Shown here in pieces: positions 16,236 through 23,834 of a DNA stretch of 64,000 bases (the first letter of the stretch is position 1; every line of letters starts with the position of its first letter). The notes below the pieces were generated by a model that did no database searches, was not told the DNA's origin, and saw only the letters and a list, made by a program, of their open reading frames with translations. The DNA comes from Thermodesulfobacteriota bacterium (GTDB lineage: Bacteria > Desulfobacterota > Desulfobacteria > Desulfobacterales > Desulfosudaceae): assembly GCA_040753795.1 (NCBI GenBank), contig JBFMDX010000014.1:1-64000 (forward strand). Reading direction: 5' to 3'. The position numbers and the translations under genes are program-made.

Positions 16236-17053
16236 AACCCGAGCGGACGTATCAACTTAATTTTTCAGACTTCCGCCCGGCCATGCTTGATTTCGAAGGG
16301 CGGAGAAGAAAAGCCGCCACAATGGTTTCCGTTTTAAGCGACTACTTCGAATATTGCTTAAGTCCGGTTGTCCCGCTACAGCGCCTGCGGGTTCTCGACA
16401 TCGGCGGATCCACCGGAATCATCGATGAGTATTTGTCCCGCTATTTCGGTTCCGTTACCGGAATAGATATCGATACGAAAGCCGTCCGGTTCGCGTCCGA
16501 AACCTTTGACAGGGGGAATCTTTATTTTCATCCTGGTGACGCGATGAAATTAGCGGTTCGCGACGAAACTGTTGATGTGGTGATTTGTTCACAAGTTTAT
16601 GAACACGTCCCGGACGCCCGGAAAATGATTGACGAAATTTACCGGGTTCTCAGGCCGGGCAGCGTCTGTTACTTCGCGGCGTCGACCCGCCTGATGTGGA
16701 ACGAACCTCATTACAGTTTACCTCTTCTATCCGTCGTGCCGAGGCGCATTGCTCACTGGTATATTCGAATGGCGGGAAAGGCTGATTGTTATCACGAGCT
16801 GCATCTTTTCTCCTGGGAACTGAAACAACTCGTCAGCCGTTTCAAGATAGTTGACTATACACGAAAAATCATCGTGAACCCTGATCAATTTAAGACCAGC
16901 TATTTATTCCCTCCCGGCTCAACCAAAACGCGGCTGGCCCGATTGGTCGCTGACCGTTTATACTGGGCCATGCCCGGGTACATCTGGCTGCTTAAGAAAC
17001 CAGGAACGTTTGCAGTTCAACAGGACATTCCCGGCGACGTCTGGCAAGCTTAA
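16232..17053 (+). CDS. Class I SAM-dependent methyltransferase
   Basis: The 273-residue protein has a canonical SAM-binding motif I (VLDIGGSTGIIDEYL, near residue 55), an acidic residue at the end of beta-2 (VTGIDID) and a motif II/III region (VDVVICSQVYEHVPD, YRVLRPG) typical of Methyltransf_11. The C-terminal ~110 residues are basic and aromatic-rich and may select the substrate, which I cannot name. It overlaps cbiB by 4 bp. Its codon use is more AT-rich than the cob genes, suggesting a later addition to the operon. Confidence 0.85.
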   Translation: MKPERTYQLNFSDFRPAMLDFEGRRRKAATMVSVLSDYFEYCLSPVVPLQRLRVLDIGGSTGIIDEYLSRYFGSVTGIDIDTKAVRFASETFDRGNLYFHPGDAMKLAVRDETVDVVICSQVYEHVPDARKMIDEIYRVLRPGSVCYFAASTRLMWNEPHYSLPLLSVVPRRIAHWYIRMAGKADCYHELHLFSWELKQLVSRFKIVDYTRKIIVNPDQFKTSYLFPPGSTKTRLARLVADRLYWAMPGYIWLLKKPGTFAVQQDIPGDVWQA

Positions 17054-17057
17054 TCGG

Positions 17058-17083
17058 GTAGGGGGCGACCCGCCGGTCGCCCC
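17058..17083 (+). repeat. GTAG-type REP palindrome
   Basis: GTAG followed by GGGGCGACC, a 4-nt loop and GGTCGCCCC. It lies 4 bp after the methyltransferase stop, between convergent genes, a usual REP position. It matches the copy at 10918-10941 except for one extra base pair and one loop base. It may also act as a weak bidirectional transcript end. Confidence 0.75.
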
Positions 17084-17121
17084 TGGAATATGTCTACCGC
17101 TTTTGGTGTCGGTCCGTGGCC

Positions 17122-18117
17122 TTACGATCGGCCGCGGGCTCTGCGGCTGGAGAATCGCTGCATCCGGCCGTTCCTGATTCTTCCGGCTTCTTTGAACCGG
17201 GCAAATGAGGACAGGTGGAGCAGGGTATCCTCGTGGATCAGGGCAAACCCGTTGACCCGGTCGGATTCAAAGCGGATATCCCGGCCCAGGGCCACCGACG
17301 GGTGGCTTTCGGCCGAAGCCGACTTCACGGCGGCGATAAAGGCCGCCGGGTCGGGGCCGCCGGCGGTGGGCGCCTGTTCCGTGTCCAGCCAGTCGATGGC
17401 GTCCAGGGCATAGCTGTCGATCAGTTTGCCGAACACCATGGCAAACGTTTCCGGCCGGCTGAACATGTCCGCACCGACGATGGCCCCGTTGATGGCCAGG
17501 ATCGCGCCGACCTGGTTGTCGAGGGCGTGAAATTGGCGCCGGAAGTCTTCCAGCCTGGTTTTTTCCTTTTCATAGATGGCCGCCATGGCCATGCTGTGCG
17601 ACCGGGCGCCACGACGGTCGGCCCGTTCCGCGATGTCCTCCCAGATGGCGCTCTGATCCGACTGGAATTTCAGCCCGGATTTGAGACTGCTCCTGACCTG
17701 GTCGGATTTAAAGGCCCGCATGCGGGGGGACATGACCCGGTTTTCACTGGAAAAGTGCGGGCTGTTGTAAGACCAGCGGCCCTGCTCGCAGCAGCTGACC
17801 GGGATGGTGACGGCGGTCCCGGCGGCGACCAGGATGGTGGTGTTGATGACCCGGTTCTGCCTGGCCCCGACCAGTTCTTCGCCGTCAAGCATCAGCAGCA
17901 TGTGCCCGCCGCGGTTGTCCACTATCAGTTCCGGAACCGATCCGCCCTCGCTGATTTCCGATATGGTAACACATTGTTTTTCCAGGGCTTCATCCAGCAG
18001 CAGGTAATCCAGCCCGCTGGTCCGGTCCGAGAGCAACGGAAACAGGGTCAGGTTCTTCCAGGCTTGGGCGGGGCCCACGTTCATGTCGTCCAGAAATGCC
18101 GCAATTGTCTTTTCCAT
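17122..18117 (-). CDS. DUF6569/ARPP-1-like protein of unknown function
   Basis: The 331-residue protein resembles the ARPP-1 (DUF6569) family. Visible features are an N-terminal block LTLFPLLSDRTSGLDYLLLDEAL, an acidic/glycine core MLLMLDGEELVGARQNRVINT, and a cysteine/tryptophan segment VSCCEQGRWSYNS. A DMFSRPETFAMVFGKLIDSYALDA helix follows. No signal peptide is seen, so it is likely cytoplasmic. Biochemical function is unknown. It is divergent from the TetR gene with 176 bp between the coding starts, so the TetR protein could control both. Confidence 0.7.
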   Translation of the reverse strand: MEKTIAAFLDDMNVGPAQAWKNLTLFPLLSDRTSGLDYLLLDEALEKQCVTISEISEGGSVPELIVDNRGGHMLLMLDGEELVGARQNRVINTTILVAAGTAVTIPVSCCEQGRWSYNSPHFSSENRVMSPRMRAFKSDQVRSSLKSGLKFQSDQSAIWEDIAERADRRGARSHSMAMAAIYEKEKTRLEDFRRQFHALDNQVGAILAINGAIVGADMFSRPETFAMVFGKLIDSYALDAIDWLDTEQAPTAGGPDPAAFIAAVKSASAESHPSVALGRDIRFESDRVNGFALIHEDTLLHLSSFARFKEAGRIRNGRMQRFSSRRARGRS

Positions 18118-18257
18118 GGCGGTTTCTCCTTTTCAGGGTTTAGAGATATTTTCTATTGTTATGAGAAACCTACCACTGCGTTGTGACAGATCCGGTCACA
18201 GATGCGAAAATTTTTAATCGGTAAAAGGGGAAAAAAGTCGGGCCAGGCGAAAAGTGC

Positions 18258-18286
18258 TTGACTAGAATTAAATTCTAAAATATGAT
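18258..18286 (+). promoter_or_regulatory. TetR-gene promoter with palindromic operator
   Basis: TTGACT (18258-18263) and TATGAT (18281-18286) are separated by exactly 17 bases. The perfect palindrome TAGAATTAAATTCTA (18263-18277) fills the spacer, a classic position for autorepression. Transcription would begin near 18293, after the first in-frame ATG (18282) and at the second (18294). Confidence 0.6.
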
Positions 18287-18293
18287 TTTGACC

Positions 18294-18902
18294 ATGAAAA
18301 CACTCAACGCCACCCACGTCAATTCTCCCGTTCGGCAGCGACAGATCATCGAGGCGGCCCTGGCCTGTTTCACCGAAAAAGGGTTTCCGGCCACCAGCAT
18401 CGCCGACATCTGCCGGAAAGCCGGCGCCAGCACCGGCAGCGTCTATCATCATTTTAAAAGCAAGGGCCGGCTGGCGGCCGCCATTTATCTGGAAGGGATC
18501 CGCGATTACCAGACCGGGATGATCGATATCCTCTCCAAGCAGCAGACGGCCAGGGAAGGCATCTTTGCCATTGTCCGTTTCCATCTGACCTGGGTGAAGG
18601 AGCACCCGGAATGGGCCCGGTTCCTGTTCCAGAAGCGTCATGCCGAATATATGGACGACACGGAAGATGAAATGAAGCGGCTCAACGCCGAATTCGCCAA
18701 AGGCATGTCCGGCTGGTTTCAGAAAAACATCGAGGCGGGAACGATCAAGGCCCTGCCCCGGGATGTGTTTATCGCGCTGCTGCTGGGGCCGTGCCAGGAG
18801 TTTGCCAGGATGGTTGTGGGTGGATATGCCAAATCCGATGTGACCGTCGCGGCCCGGAAACTGGCGGAGGCTGCCTGGGCCGCCCTGGGTGCAGAATCGT
18901 AA
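18294..18902 (+). CDS. TetR/AcrR-family transcriptional regulator
   Basis: The 202-residue repressor has an N-terminal helix-turn-helix (IIEAALACFTEKGFPATSIADICRKAGASTGSVYHHFKSK) and a C-terminal helical ligand domain. An ATG at 18282 is in frame but overlaps the predicted -10 box, so I place the start at 18294. This gives a nearly leaderless message with no Shine-Dalgarno. It is followed at 17 bp by the DUF6125-like gene and then the ferredoxin gene, its probable targets. The ligand is unknown. Confidence 0.88.
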   Translation: MKTLNATHVNSPVRQRQIIEAALACFTEKGFPATSIADICRKAGASTGSVYHHFKSKGRLAAAIYLEGIRDYQTGMIDILSKQQTAREGIFAIVRFHLTWVKEHPEWARFLFQKRHAEYMDDTEDEMKRLNAEFAKGMSGWFQKNIEAGTIKALPRDVFIALLLGPCQEFARMVVGGYAKSDVTVAARKLAEAAWAALGAES

Positions 18903-18919
18903 AGCAGAGGAGGGAAAAA

Positions 18920-19441
18920 ATGAACGGACTCGAATCTCTTGAAAAGAACGACATTAAGGAACTGCTCAGCAAGGGCTGGATCACCCACGACGCCATGTGG
19001 TTTCTGCATTCCTTAAAAGAGGTCGGCATGGAAAAGACCAACCGCATCAACCGGCTGGCCGTGGAATCCATGGCCGCCATCGAGGTGGCCCGCCTGAAAA
19101 AAGCCCTGGGATTTGAAAAGGAAACCGTCACCTCGTTTGACGACCTGGTCGAGTTTTTGAGCCGGGCCATGGACCTGGTCCTGGCCCGCTTCATGCGGTT
19201 TAAGGTCGACACGCCGGCCAGGAACGTGATCCACTGGGAAATGGAAAAAGACGCCTGCTTCGCCTACAAAGGGATTTCCGGCATGGGTGTCATCGATCAG
19301 TATCATTGCGGCGTGCTGTACCGCATCGAAAACTGGCTTCGCGGACTGGGGGTCGCCTATGAGATGCGGCCGCCGGTTACCAACTGCCTGATGCACGCTA
19401 CCGGTGAGTGCAAGGGCGATTTTATATTAAACCTGTCATAA
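18920..19441 (+). CDS. DUF6125-like protein
   Basis: The 173-residue protein begins LEKNDIKELLSKGWITHDAMWFLHSLKEVG, a pattern I associate with the DUF6125 family of anaerobes. It is predicted cytoplasmic and mixed alpha/beta. The C-terminal half holds a cysteine-bearing segment (CFAYKG, YHCGVLYR, NCLMHATGECKGDF) that could bind a metal or corrinoid-like cofactor, though this is only a guess. GGAGGG precedes the ATG. Context in a TetR/ferredoxin operon suggests a redox-linked role. Confidence 0.7.
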   Translation: MNGLESLEKNDIKELLSKGWITHDAMWFLHSLKEVGMEKTNRINRLAVESMAAIEVARLKKALGFEKETVTSFDDLVEFLSRAMDLVLARFMRFKVDTPARNVIHWEMEKDACFAYKGISGMGVIDQYHCGVLYRIENWLRGLGVAYEMRPPVTNCLMHATGECKGDFILNLS

Positions 19442-19459
19442 TTGAGGGAGGAATTACCC

Positions 19460-20545
19460 ATGAGCGATCAGATTTACCGTGACGCCGCCTCGGCCATCAA
19501 CAAGGCCGGCGCGGTTCCATTTCCGGTCAACGACACCCTGCTGGATATCCTCAAGATCCTGATGACCCCGGAGCAGGCGCAATTCGTGCAGATGCTCGAC
19601 CGGCCGTTAAACCGCGGGGAATTGGAGAAAAAATCAGGCCTGTCGGGCGACGCCCTGGACCGGATGCTCAACGACCTCATGGACAACGGCGTGATTACCG
19701 GAGCGGCCAGCAGAAGCGCCGGTATGATGGTCTACCGGGCCCTGCCGCCCATCCCCGGAATCTTTGAGACTACCATGATGCGCGGCGAGACCGGGGAAAA
19801 GCAGAAGACCCTGGCCCGCCTGTTTGAAAAGCTGTTCGAGGAGCTGTCCGCCATGGTCCAGCAGAACTACGACGCCGTTGTCCCGGCCCTCAAGGCGGTT
19901 CCTCCCATGACCCGCATCGTTCCCGTGGAAAAGCAGGTGGACCGGTCCCTGGATACGGTCATGCCCGCCGAGGACGTGAAAAAACTCATCGACCGGTTCG
20001 ACACCATTGCCGTGGCTTACTGCTATTGCCGGCACCAGAAAGACCTGCTGGGCCGCTCCTGCCGCGTGACCGACGAAAGGAAAAACTGCCTGCTTTTCGG
20101 CAAGACCGCCGAGTTCTTCATCGCCCATCAATTCGCCGTGCCGGTCACCCGGGACCAGGCCCGGACGATCATGGAGAAAGCCGAGGCGGACGGCCTGGTC
20201 CATAAAGCCTTTCATGAGAAATACGACACCGGCAAGGATGAGATGGCGGTCTGCAACTGCTGCAAGTGCTGCTGCGAAACCTTCAACTCGTTTTACCGCG
20301 GCGGCGTTCCGACCATTACCTACACCGCTTATATCGCGCGGGTGGATGCCGGCACCTGCACCGGCTGTGAAAGCTGCGTCGAGATCTGCCCCATGGAGGC
20401 CATTGCCATGGCGGACGGTGTTGCCCGGATCGATGACCCCCGCTGCATTGGCTGCGGCGTGTGCGCTTATCACTGCCCGGCCGAAGCCCTGACCCTGGAG
20501 CGTACCGGCCAGCGCCATGTGTTCGTGCCGCCGCCAAAACTTTAG
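19460..20545 (+). CDS. Cysteine-rich 4Fe-4S protein with N-terminal winged-helix-like region
   Basis: The 361-residue protein ends with two ferredoxin-type motifs, CTGCESCVEICP and CIGCGVCAYHCP (residues about 295-345), each binding one 4Fe-4S cluster. Upstream are further cysteine groups: CYC with a later C near 185-200, and CNCCKCCC near 270. These could hold more clusters. Residues 30-80 (PEQAQFVQML, LEKKSGLSGDALDRMLNDLMDNGVI) look like a winged helix. The ATG at 19460 follows GGGAGG. It probably transfers electrons for an unidentified partner reductase. Its stop lies directly against the left end of the RAYT element. Confidence 0.85.
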   Translation: MSDQIYRDAASAINKAGAVPFPVNDTLLDILKILMTPEQAQFVQMLDRPLNRGELEKKSGLSGDALDRMLNDLMDNGVITGAASRSAGMMVYRALPPIPGIFETTMMRGETGEKQKTLARLFEKLFEELSAMVQQNYDAVVPALKAVPPMTRIVPVEKQVDRSLDTVMPAEDVKKLIDRFDTIAVAYCYCRHQKDLLGRSCRVTDERKNCLLFGKTAEFFIAHQFAVPVTRDQARTIMEKAEADGLVHKAFHEKYDTGKDEMAVCNCCKCCCETFNSFYRGGVPTITYTAYIARVDAGTCTGCESCVEICPMEAIAMADGVARIDDPRCIGCGVCAYHCPAEALTLERTGQRHVFVPPPKL

Positions 20546-21491
20546 ATGGGGTCGGACCTCGTCAATATACTGATTTTAAAATAAACAATAATTAAAAAAG
20601 AGGTGATAAAGGGTCTTAAAACCCTCATTTTAATTTACAAAACTTCAATTTAAGAAAGAGAGGAAAGGATGCCTCGAGCCAACAGACATTTTTTACCCGG
20701 CCATGTCTGGCATGTTACCCACAGGTGCCATAAAAAAGAAATGCTGCTCAAATTTGCCATTGACCGCTCGGCCTGGATTCAATGGCTTTTTGAGGCCCGT
20801 AAGCGGTACGGGCTGGAAGTTTTAAATTATGCGGTGACCTCCAATCACATTCATCTGCTTGTATGCGGTAACGATGACAGGGAAACTATTCCGCGCTCAT
20901 TGCAACTCATTGCCGGCAGGACTGCCCAGGCATACAATTGGCGAAAAAATCGCAATGGCGCTTTCTGGGAGGACAGGTACCACGCTACGGCGGTTGACAC
21001 GGACGATCATCTCTTGCGGTGTATGATCTATATCGATCTGAATATGGTTAGAGCGAGGGTAGTGGATCATCCGGCCCAATGGCCGCATTGCGGCTATCAT
21101 GAAATCATTAATTCGCCCCGGCGCTATCGGATATTATCACGGGATCGGTTGAAACAACTGCTCGGCTTAAATGAGGCAAAATTGACGGACAGCTACCCGT
21201 GCCGAGTGCGCGAGTCAATTCAGGGCGGGACGGAACGGACAGAGATATGGACCAGATCGATTGCCGTCGGGCGATCGGATTTTGTGAAAAAAGTTAAGGA
21301 GGATCTCGGGAGTAATGCACGACACCGCGAACTGGAAACCATAATACCTGACGGTACATCGGTGCTGAAAGAGTCTCTCTCTTCTTACAATGCCGATTTT
21401 AAGGTTGAAAATGACGGTTTAAGCGATAAAAACGCTTTCTTTTGGAAAGTATTCACTGAGATTTAAGCAGGTTATCCAGGTCCGACCCCAT
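20546..21491 (+). mobile_element. RAYT transposase unit bounded by 14-bp perfect inverted repeats
   Basis: ATGGGGTCGGACCT (20546-20559) and its exact complement AGGTCCGACCCCAT (21478-21491) enclose a single transposase gene. The left repeat begins one base after the ferredoxin stop codon, and the right one ends 5 bases before the pbpC stop, so the unit fills the gap between two convergent genes. A small hairpin AGGGT/ACCCT (20610-20625) sits inside the left end. No target duplication is seen, as expected for Y1 enzymes. Confidence 0.75.
20669..21466 (+). CDS. REP-associated tyrosine transposase (RAYT, Y1 HUH family)
   Basis: The 265-residue enzyme belongs to the single-tyrosine HUH nucleases that cut REP hairpins. 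The N terminus (RANRHFLPGHVWHVTHRCH) and the HUH box NHIHLLV (residues about 59-65) are typical. The catalytic tyrosine is likely Y91 in AQAYNWRKNR, and FWEDRYHAT follows as usual. The C-terminal extension (about residues 150-265) is longer than in enterobacterial relatives. AGAGAGGAAAGG precedes the ATG. Two GTAG-headed REP palindromes in this window are candidate substrates. The gene is intact and more AT-rich than its flanks. Confidence 0.9.
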   Translation: MPRANRHFLPGHVWHVTHRCHKKEMLLKFAIDRSAWIQWLFEARKRYGLEVLNYAVTSNHIHLLVCGNDDRETIPRSLQLIAGRTAQAYNWRKNRNGAFWEDRYHATAVDTDDHLLRCMIYIDLNMVRARVVDHPAQWPHCGYHEIINSPRRYRILSRDRLKQLLGLNEAKLTDSYPCRVRESIQGGTERTEIWTRSIAVGRSDFVKKVKEDLGSNARHRELETIIPDGTSVLKESLSSYNADFKVENDGLSDKNAFFWKVFTEI

Positions 21492-21496
21492 GAGGG

Positions 21497-23647
21497 CTAC
21501 CGCACGGAAAACAGCACCTGGTCGACCACGCGGTTCTCCGCGTCCACCAGGGCAAGGGCATGTTTCCCCCTGACCGGGCTCCAGGCCGGCGCTGAATCCG
21601 CCGGGCCGATGTCCCTGCCGTCCAGGGCCCAGCGCAGGGCCGCGTCCGGCGGGGCGGTCCTGAAAAACACCTTCTGCCGGTCGGGCGGGATATCCGGGTC
21701 CAGGGCGATGATTGTGTCCGGGGCCGGGTAGGCGATGCGGACCGCCGCAGTCACCGCCGGCCGGACCATGGCGGCCTGCTGGGTGCCGTTGAGGAAATAC
21801 TCTTGCCGGCGGCGGCCCTCGGTTTCCACCATCACCTCGGCTGTCACCACGCCGGGCGGCAGGGCAGGGGCGGCCTGGCCGGGATCGTTCCGGTGCAGCT
21901 GGTTCATGACGGCCATCCACACGGGCGCGGCCCCGCTCATGCCGCTGACGTTCCACATGGGTTCGCCCGGGAAATTGCCCACCCACACCCCCACCGTATA
22001 GCGGCCGGAATATCCCACGCACCAGTTGTCGCGCATGTCTTTGCTGGTCCCGGTCTTGACCGACGACCGGAAACGGGTGGCCAGGGGATTTTCCAGGCCG
22101 AAGGTGCCGCTGCGCGCCTCCCGGTCGGCGAGAATGTCGGAAACGATAAAGGCGGCGGCCGGGGAGAATACCGTTTTCCGTTCCTCCGACTTCCTGTCGG
22201 GATCGTCCGTCAGGGGGCTCCAGACGCCGCCGTTGGCCAGGGCGCGATAGGCGTTGACCAGCTCGTACAGGGAAACACTGGCCGAACCAAGAGCCAGGGA
22301 CAGGCCGTAGTGCGAGCCCTCCTGAAGGTCACGGATGCCGAGACGGCCCAGCACTTCGGCAAAGGCCTCTTCACCGGTCAGCATCAGGGTCCTCACCGCC
22401 GGGATGTTCAGAGAAGAAGCCAGGGCCGCGCGCGCGGTCACCAGCCCCCGGAAGCGGCGGTCATAGTTTTCCGGCCGGTAAATGCCGCGTCCGGTGGGAA
22501 TTTCCAATGGGGAATCGTCCAGCAGGGAGGCCGCTGTCAGGATGCGGCGGTCAATGGCCAGGGCGTACAGAAACGGCTTTAAGGCCGAACCGGTCTGGCG
22601 CGGGGCCATGACGCCGTCCACGTACGGCGCGGAAGCGGTGTCGCCGGTATTGGCCACGTAGGCCAGGATCTCGCCGGAAGCGTTATCAACGGCCAGCAGG
22701 GCGCCGTCGCGGACATTGCGGGTACTCAATTCGGCCACGGACTGCCGCAGCTCTTCGGCGGCATATCGCTGCAGGCCCGCCTCCAGGGTTGAACGGCGGG
22801 ACCGGACCCCGGCCTTTAACCGTTTTTGGGCCAGGTGGGGGGCGAGCTGGACCGATGGTCGCCGGCCGTAAGGGGGAGACAGGTTCCGTCCGGCAGCGTT
22901 CAACTCGTCCTCATTCACCGGCAGGGAAGCGGTCATGGCCAGGCGGGAGGCCCGGCCGACGACCTGTCCGGCCGGGGCGTTGGGCGACCGGATCAGGCAG
23001 GCCAGTAAGAGGGCTTCGGCCTGGTTCAGGCCGCCGGGGGATTTGCGGAACAGGCCCCAGGCCGCGGCCGCGATGCCCTGGAGTTCGCCGCGGAAGAAGA
23101 TCAGATTCAGGTAAGTCTCCAGGATCTGATCCTTGGTCCAGCTTTTTTCTATGGCCAGGGCCGCGCGGAGCTGCCGGATCTTCTGGCCCGGGGAGCGGCG
23201 GCCTTTCTTTACTGCCAGCTCCGGATAGAGTTGACCGGCCAGCTGCATGGTAATGGTGCTGGCCCCACGGAAACCCCGTCCGGTCAGGCCCCGAACAATC
23301 GACCCCCCCAGTGACCGCCAGTCGACCCCGCGGTGACCGAAGAAACGGCGATCCTCGCAAGCCACCACCGCCTTGACAAGGGCCGGGGAGATGTCGGCCA
23401 GGCCGGTCCAGTCCAGTGCCCGGCGGGATAGATCAGTCCTCAGTTCATGGACGGGCTGACCATGGCGGTCGAGCAGCACGGCATAGGAGCCGGCAAACGT
23501 TTCCCGGACATGGTCGAACCCGGGCGGGGCCGAACCGCCATGGAGGTTGAGCAGGACCAGGGCAAAGGCGATCAGAACCCCCGGCAGAAAATGGATCAGG
23601 CGTGTTTTTTTCACCGTATTTTTGGTGTTTCTCCCAATCTGATACAA
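21497..23647 (-). CDS. pbpC: Penicillin-binding protein 1C
   Basis: This bifunctional murein enzyme, up to 716 residues, has an N-terminal membrane anchor (residues 18-36). The GT51 glycosyltransferase domain has EDRRFFGHRGVDW and ASTITMQLAGQL. The transpeptidase has active-site SALK in QTGSALKPF, SLN in ASSLNIPA and KTGTS. The last ~90 residues fit the BiPBP_C domain of PBP1C. Start choice is uncertain: TTG 23647 opens the frame, but GTG 23614 is a reasonable alternative, and neither has a clear ribosome site. It lies downstream of the alpha-2-macroglobulin gene on the same strand, the conserved yfhM-pbpC arrangement, here separated by palindromic copy C. Confidence 0.93.
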   Translation of the reverse strand: MYQIGRNTKNTVKKTRLIHFLPGVLIAFALVLLNLHGGSAPPGFDHVRETFAGSYAVLLDRHGQPVHELRTDLSRRALDWTGLADISPALVKAVVACEDRRFFGHRGVDWRSLGGSIVRGLTGRGFRGASTITMQLAGQLYPELAVKKGRRSPGQKIRQLRAALAIEKSWTKDQILETYLNLIFFRGELQGIAAAAWGLFRKSPGGLNQAEALLLACLIRSPNAPAGQVVGRASRLAMTASLPVNEDELNAAGRNLSPPYGRRPSVQLAPHLAQKRLKAGVRSRRSTLEAGLQRYAAEELRQSVAELSTRNVRDGALLAVDNASGEILAYVANTGDTASAPYVDGVMAPRQTGSALKPFLYALAIDRRILTAASLLDDSPLEIPTGRGIYRPENYDRRFRGLVTARAALASSLNIPAVRTLMLTGEEAFAEVLGRLGIRDLQEGSHYGLSLALGSASVSLYELVNAYRALANGGVWSPLTDDPDRKSEERKTVFSPAAAFIVSDILADREARSGTFGLENPLATRFRSSVKTGTSKDMRDNWCVGYSGRYTVGVWVGNFPGEPMWNVSGMSGAAPVWMAVMNQLHRNDPGQAAPALPPGVVTAEVMVETEGRRRQEYFLNGTQQAAMVRPAVTAAVRIAYPAPDTIIALDPDIPPDRQKVFFRTAPPDAALRWALDGRDIGPADSAPAWSPVRGKHALALVDAENRVVDQVLFSVR

Positions 23648-23648
23648 T

Positions 23649-23822
23649 CGTAAAAAGTTATTCTGTGAGCGACGTGCGATCCTTTTGGGAATAAAGGCCT
23701 CAAGCCCCTTGGCGTAAAGAATTTCTCGTTGTCTGAGGGCGTTAGCCCGAGTTCGAGAAATTCAGCCAAGGGACTTGAGACCGCCCAAAAGGATCGCGGA
23801 GCGAACAAAATAAATTTTTACG
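23649..23822 (-). repeat. Long palindromic element, copy C
   Basis: The cleanest copy. Arms AAAAA-TTATT/AATAA-TTTTT, GCGATCCTTTTGGG/CCCAAAAGGATCGC, CTCAAG/CTTGAG, CCCTTGGC/GCCAAGGG and GAATTTCTCG/CGAGAAATTC enclose an apical GGGC/GCCC hairpin with a 4-nt loop. The internal loop AACTC facing TCAGACAA is intact. It separates the alpha-2-macroglobulin stop (12 bp away) from pbpC. It could attenuate pbpC expression. Confidence 0.88.
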
Positions 23823-23834
23823 AGGATGTCAAAA

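Noticed and set aside
23611-23808. Short frame encoding a FLELGL...NEKFF-like peptide, seen again near 29775 and 30580
   Set aside because: The recurring peptide is a translation of the palindromic element core. Frame and start are not kept between copies, and loop lengths break the frame.
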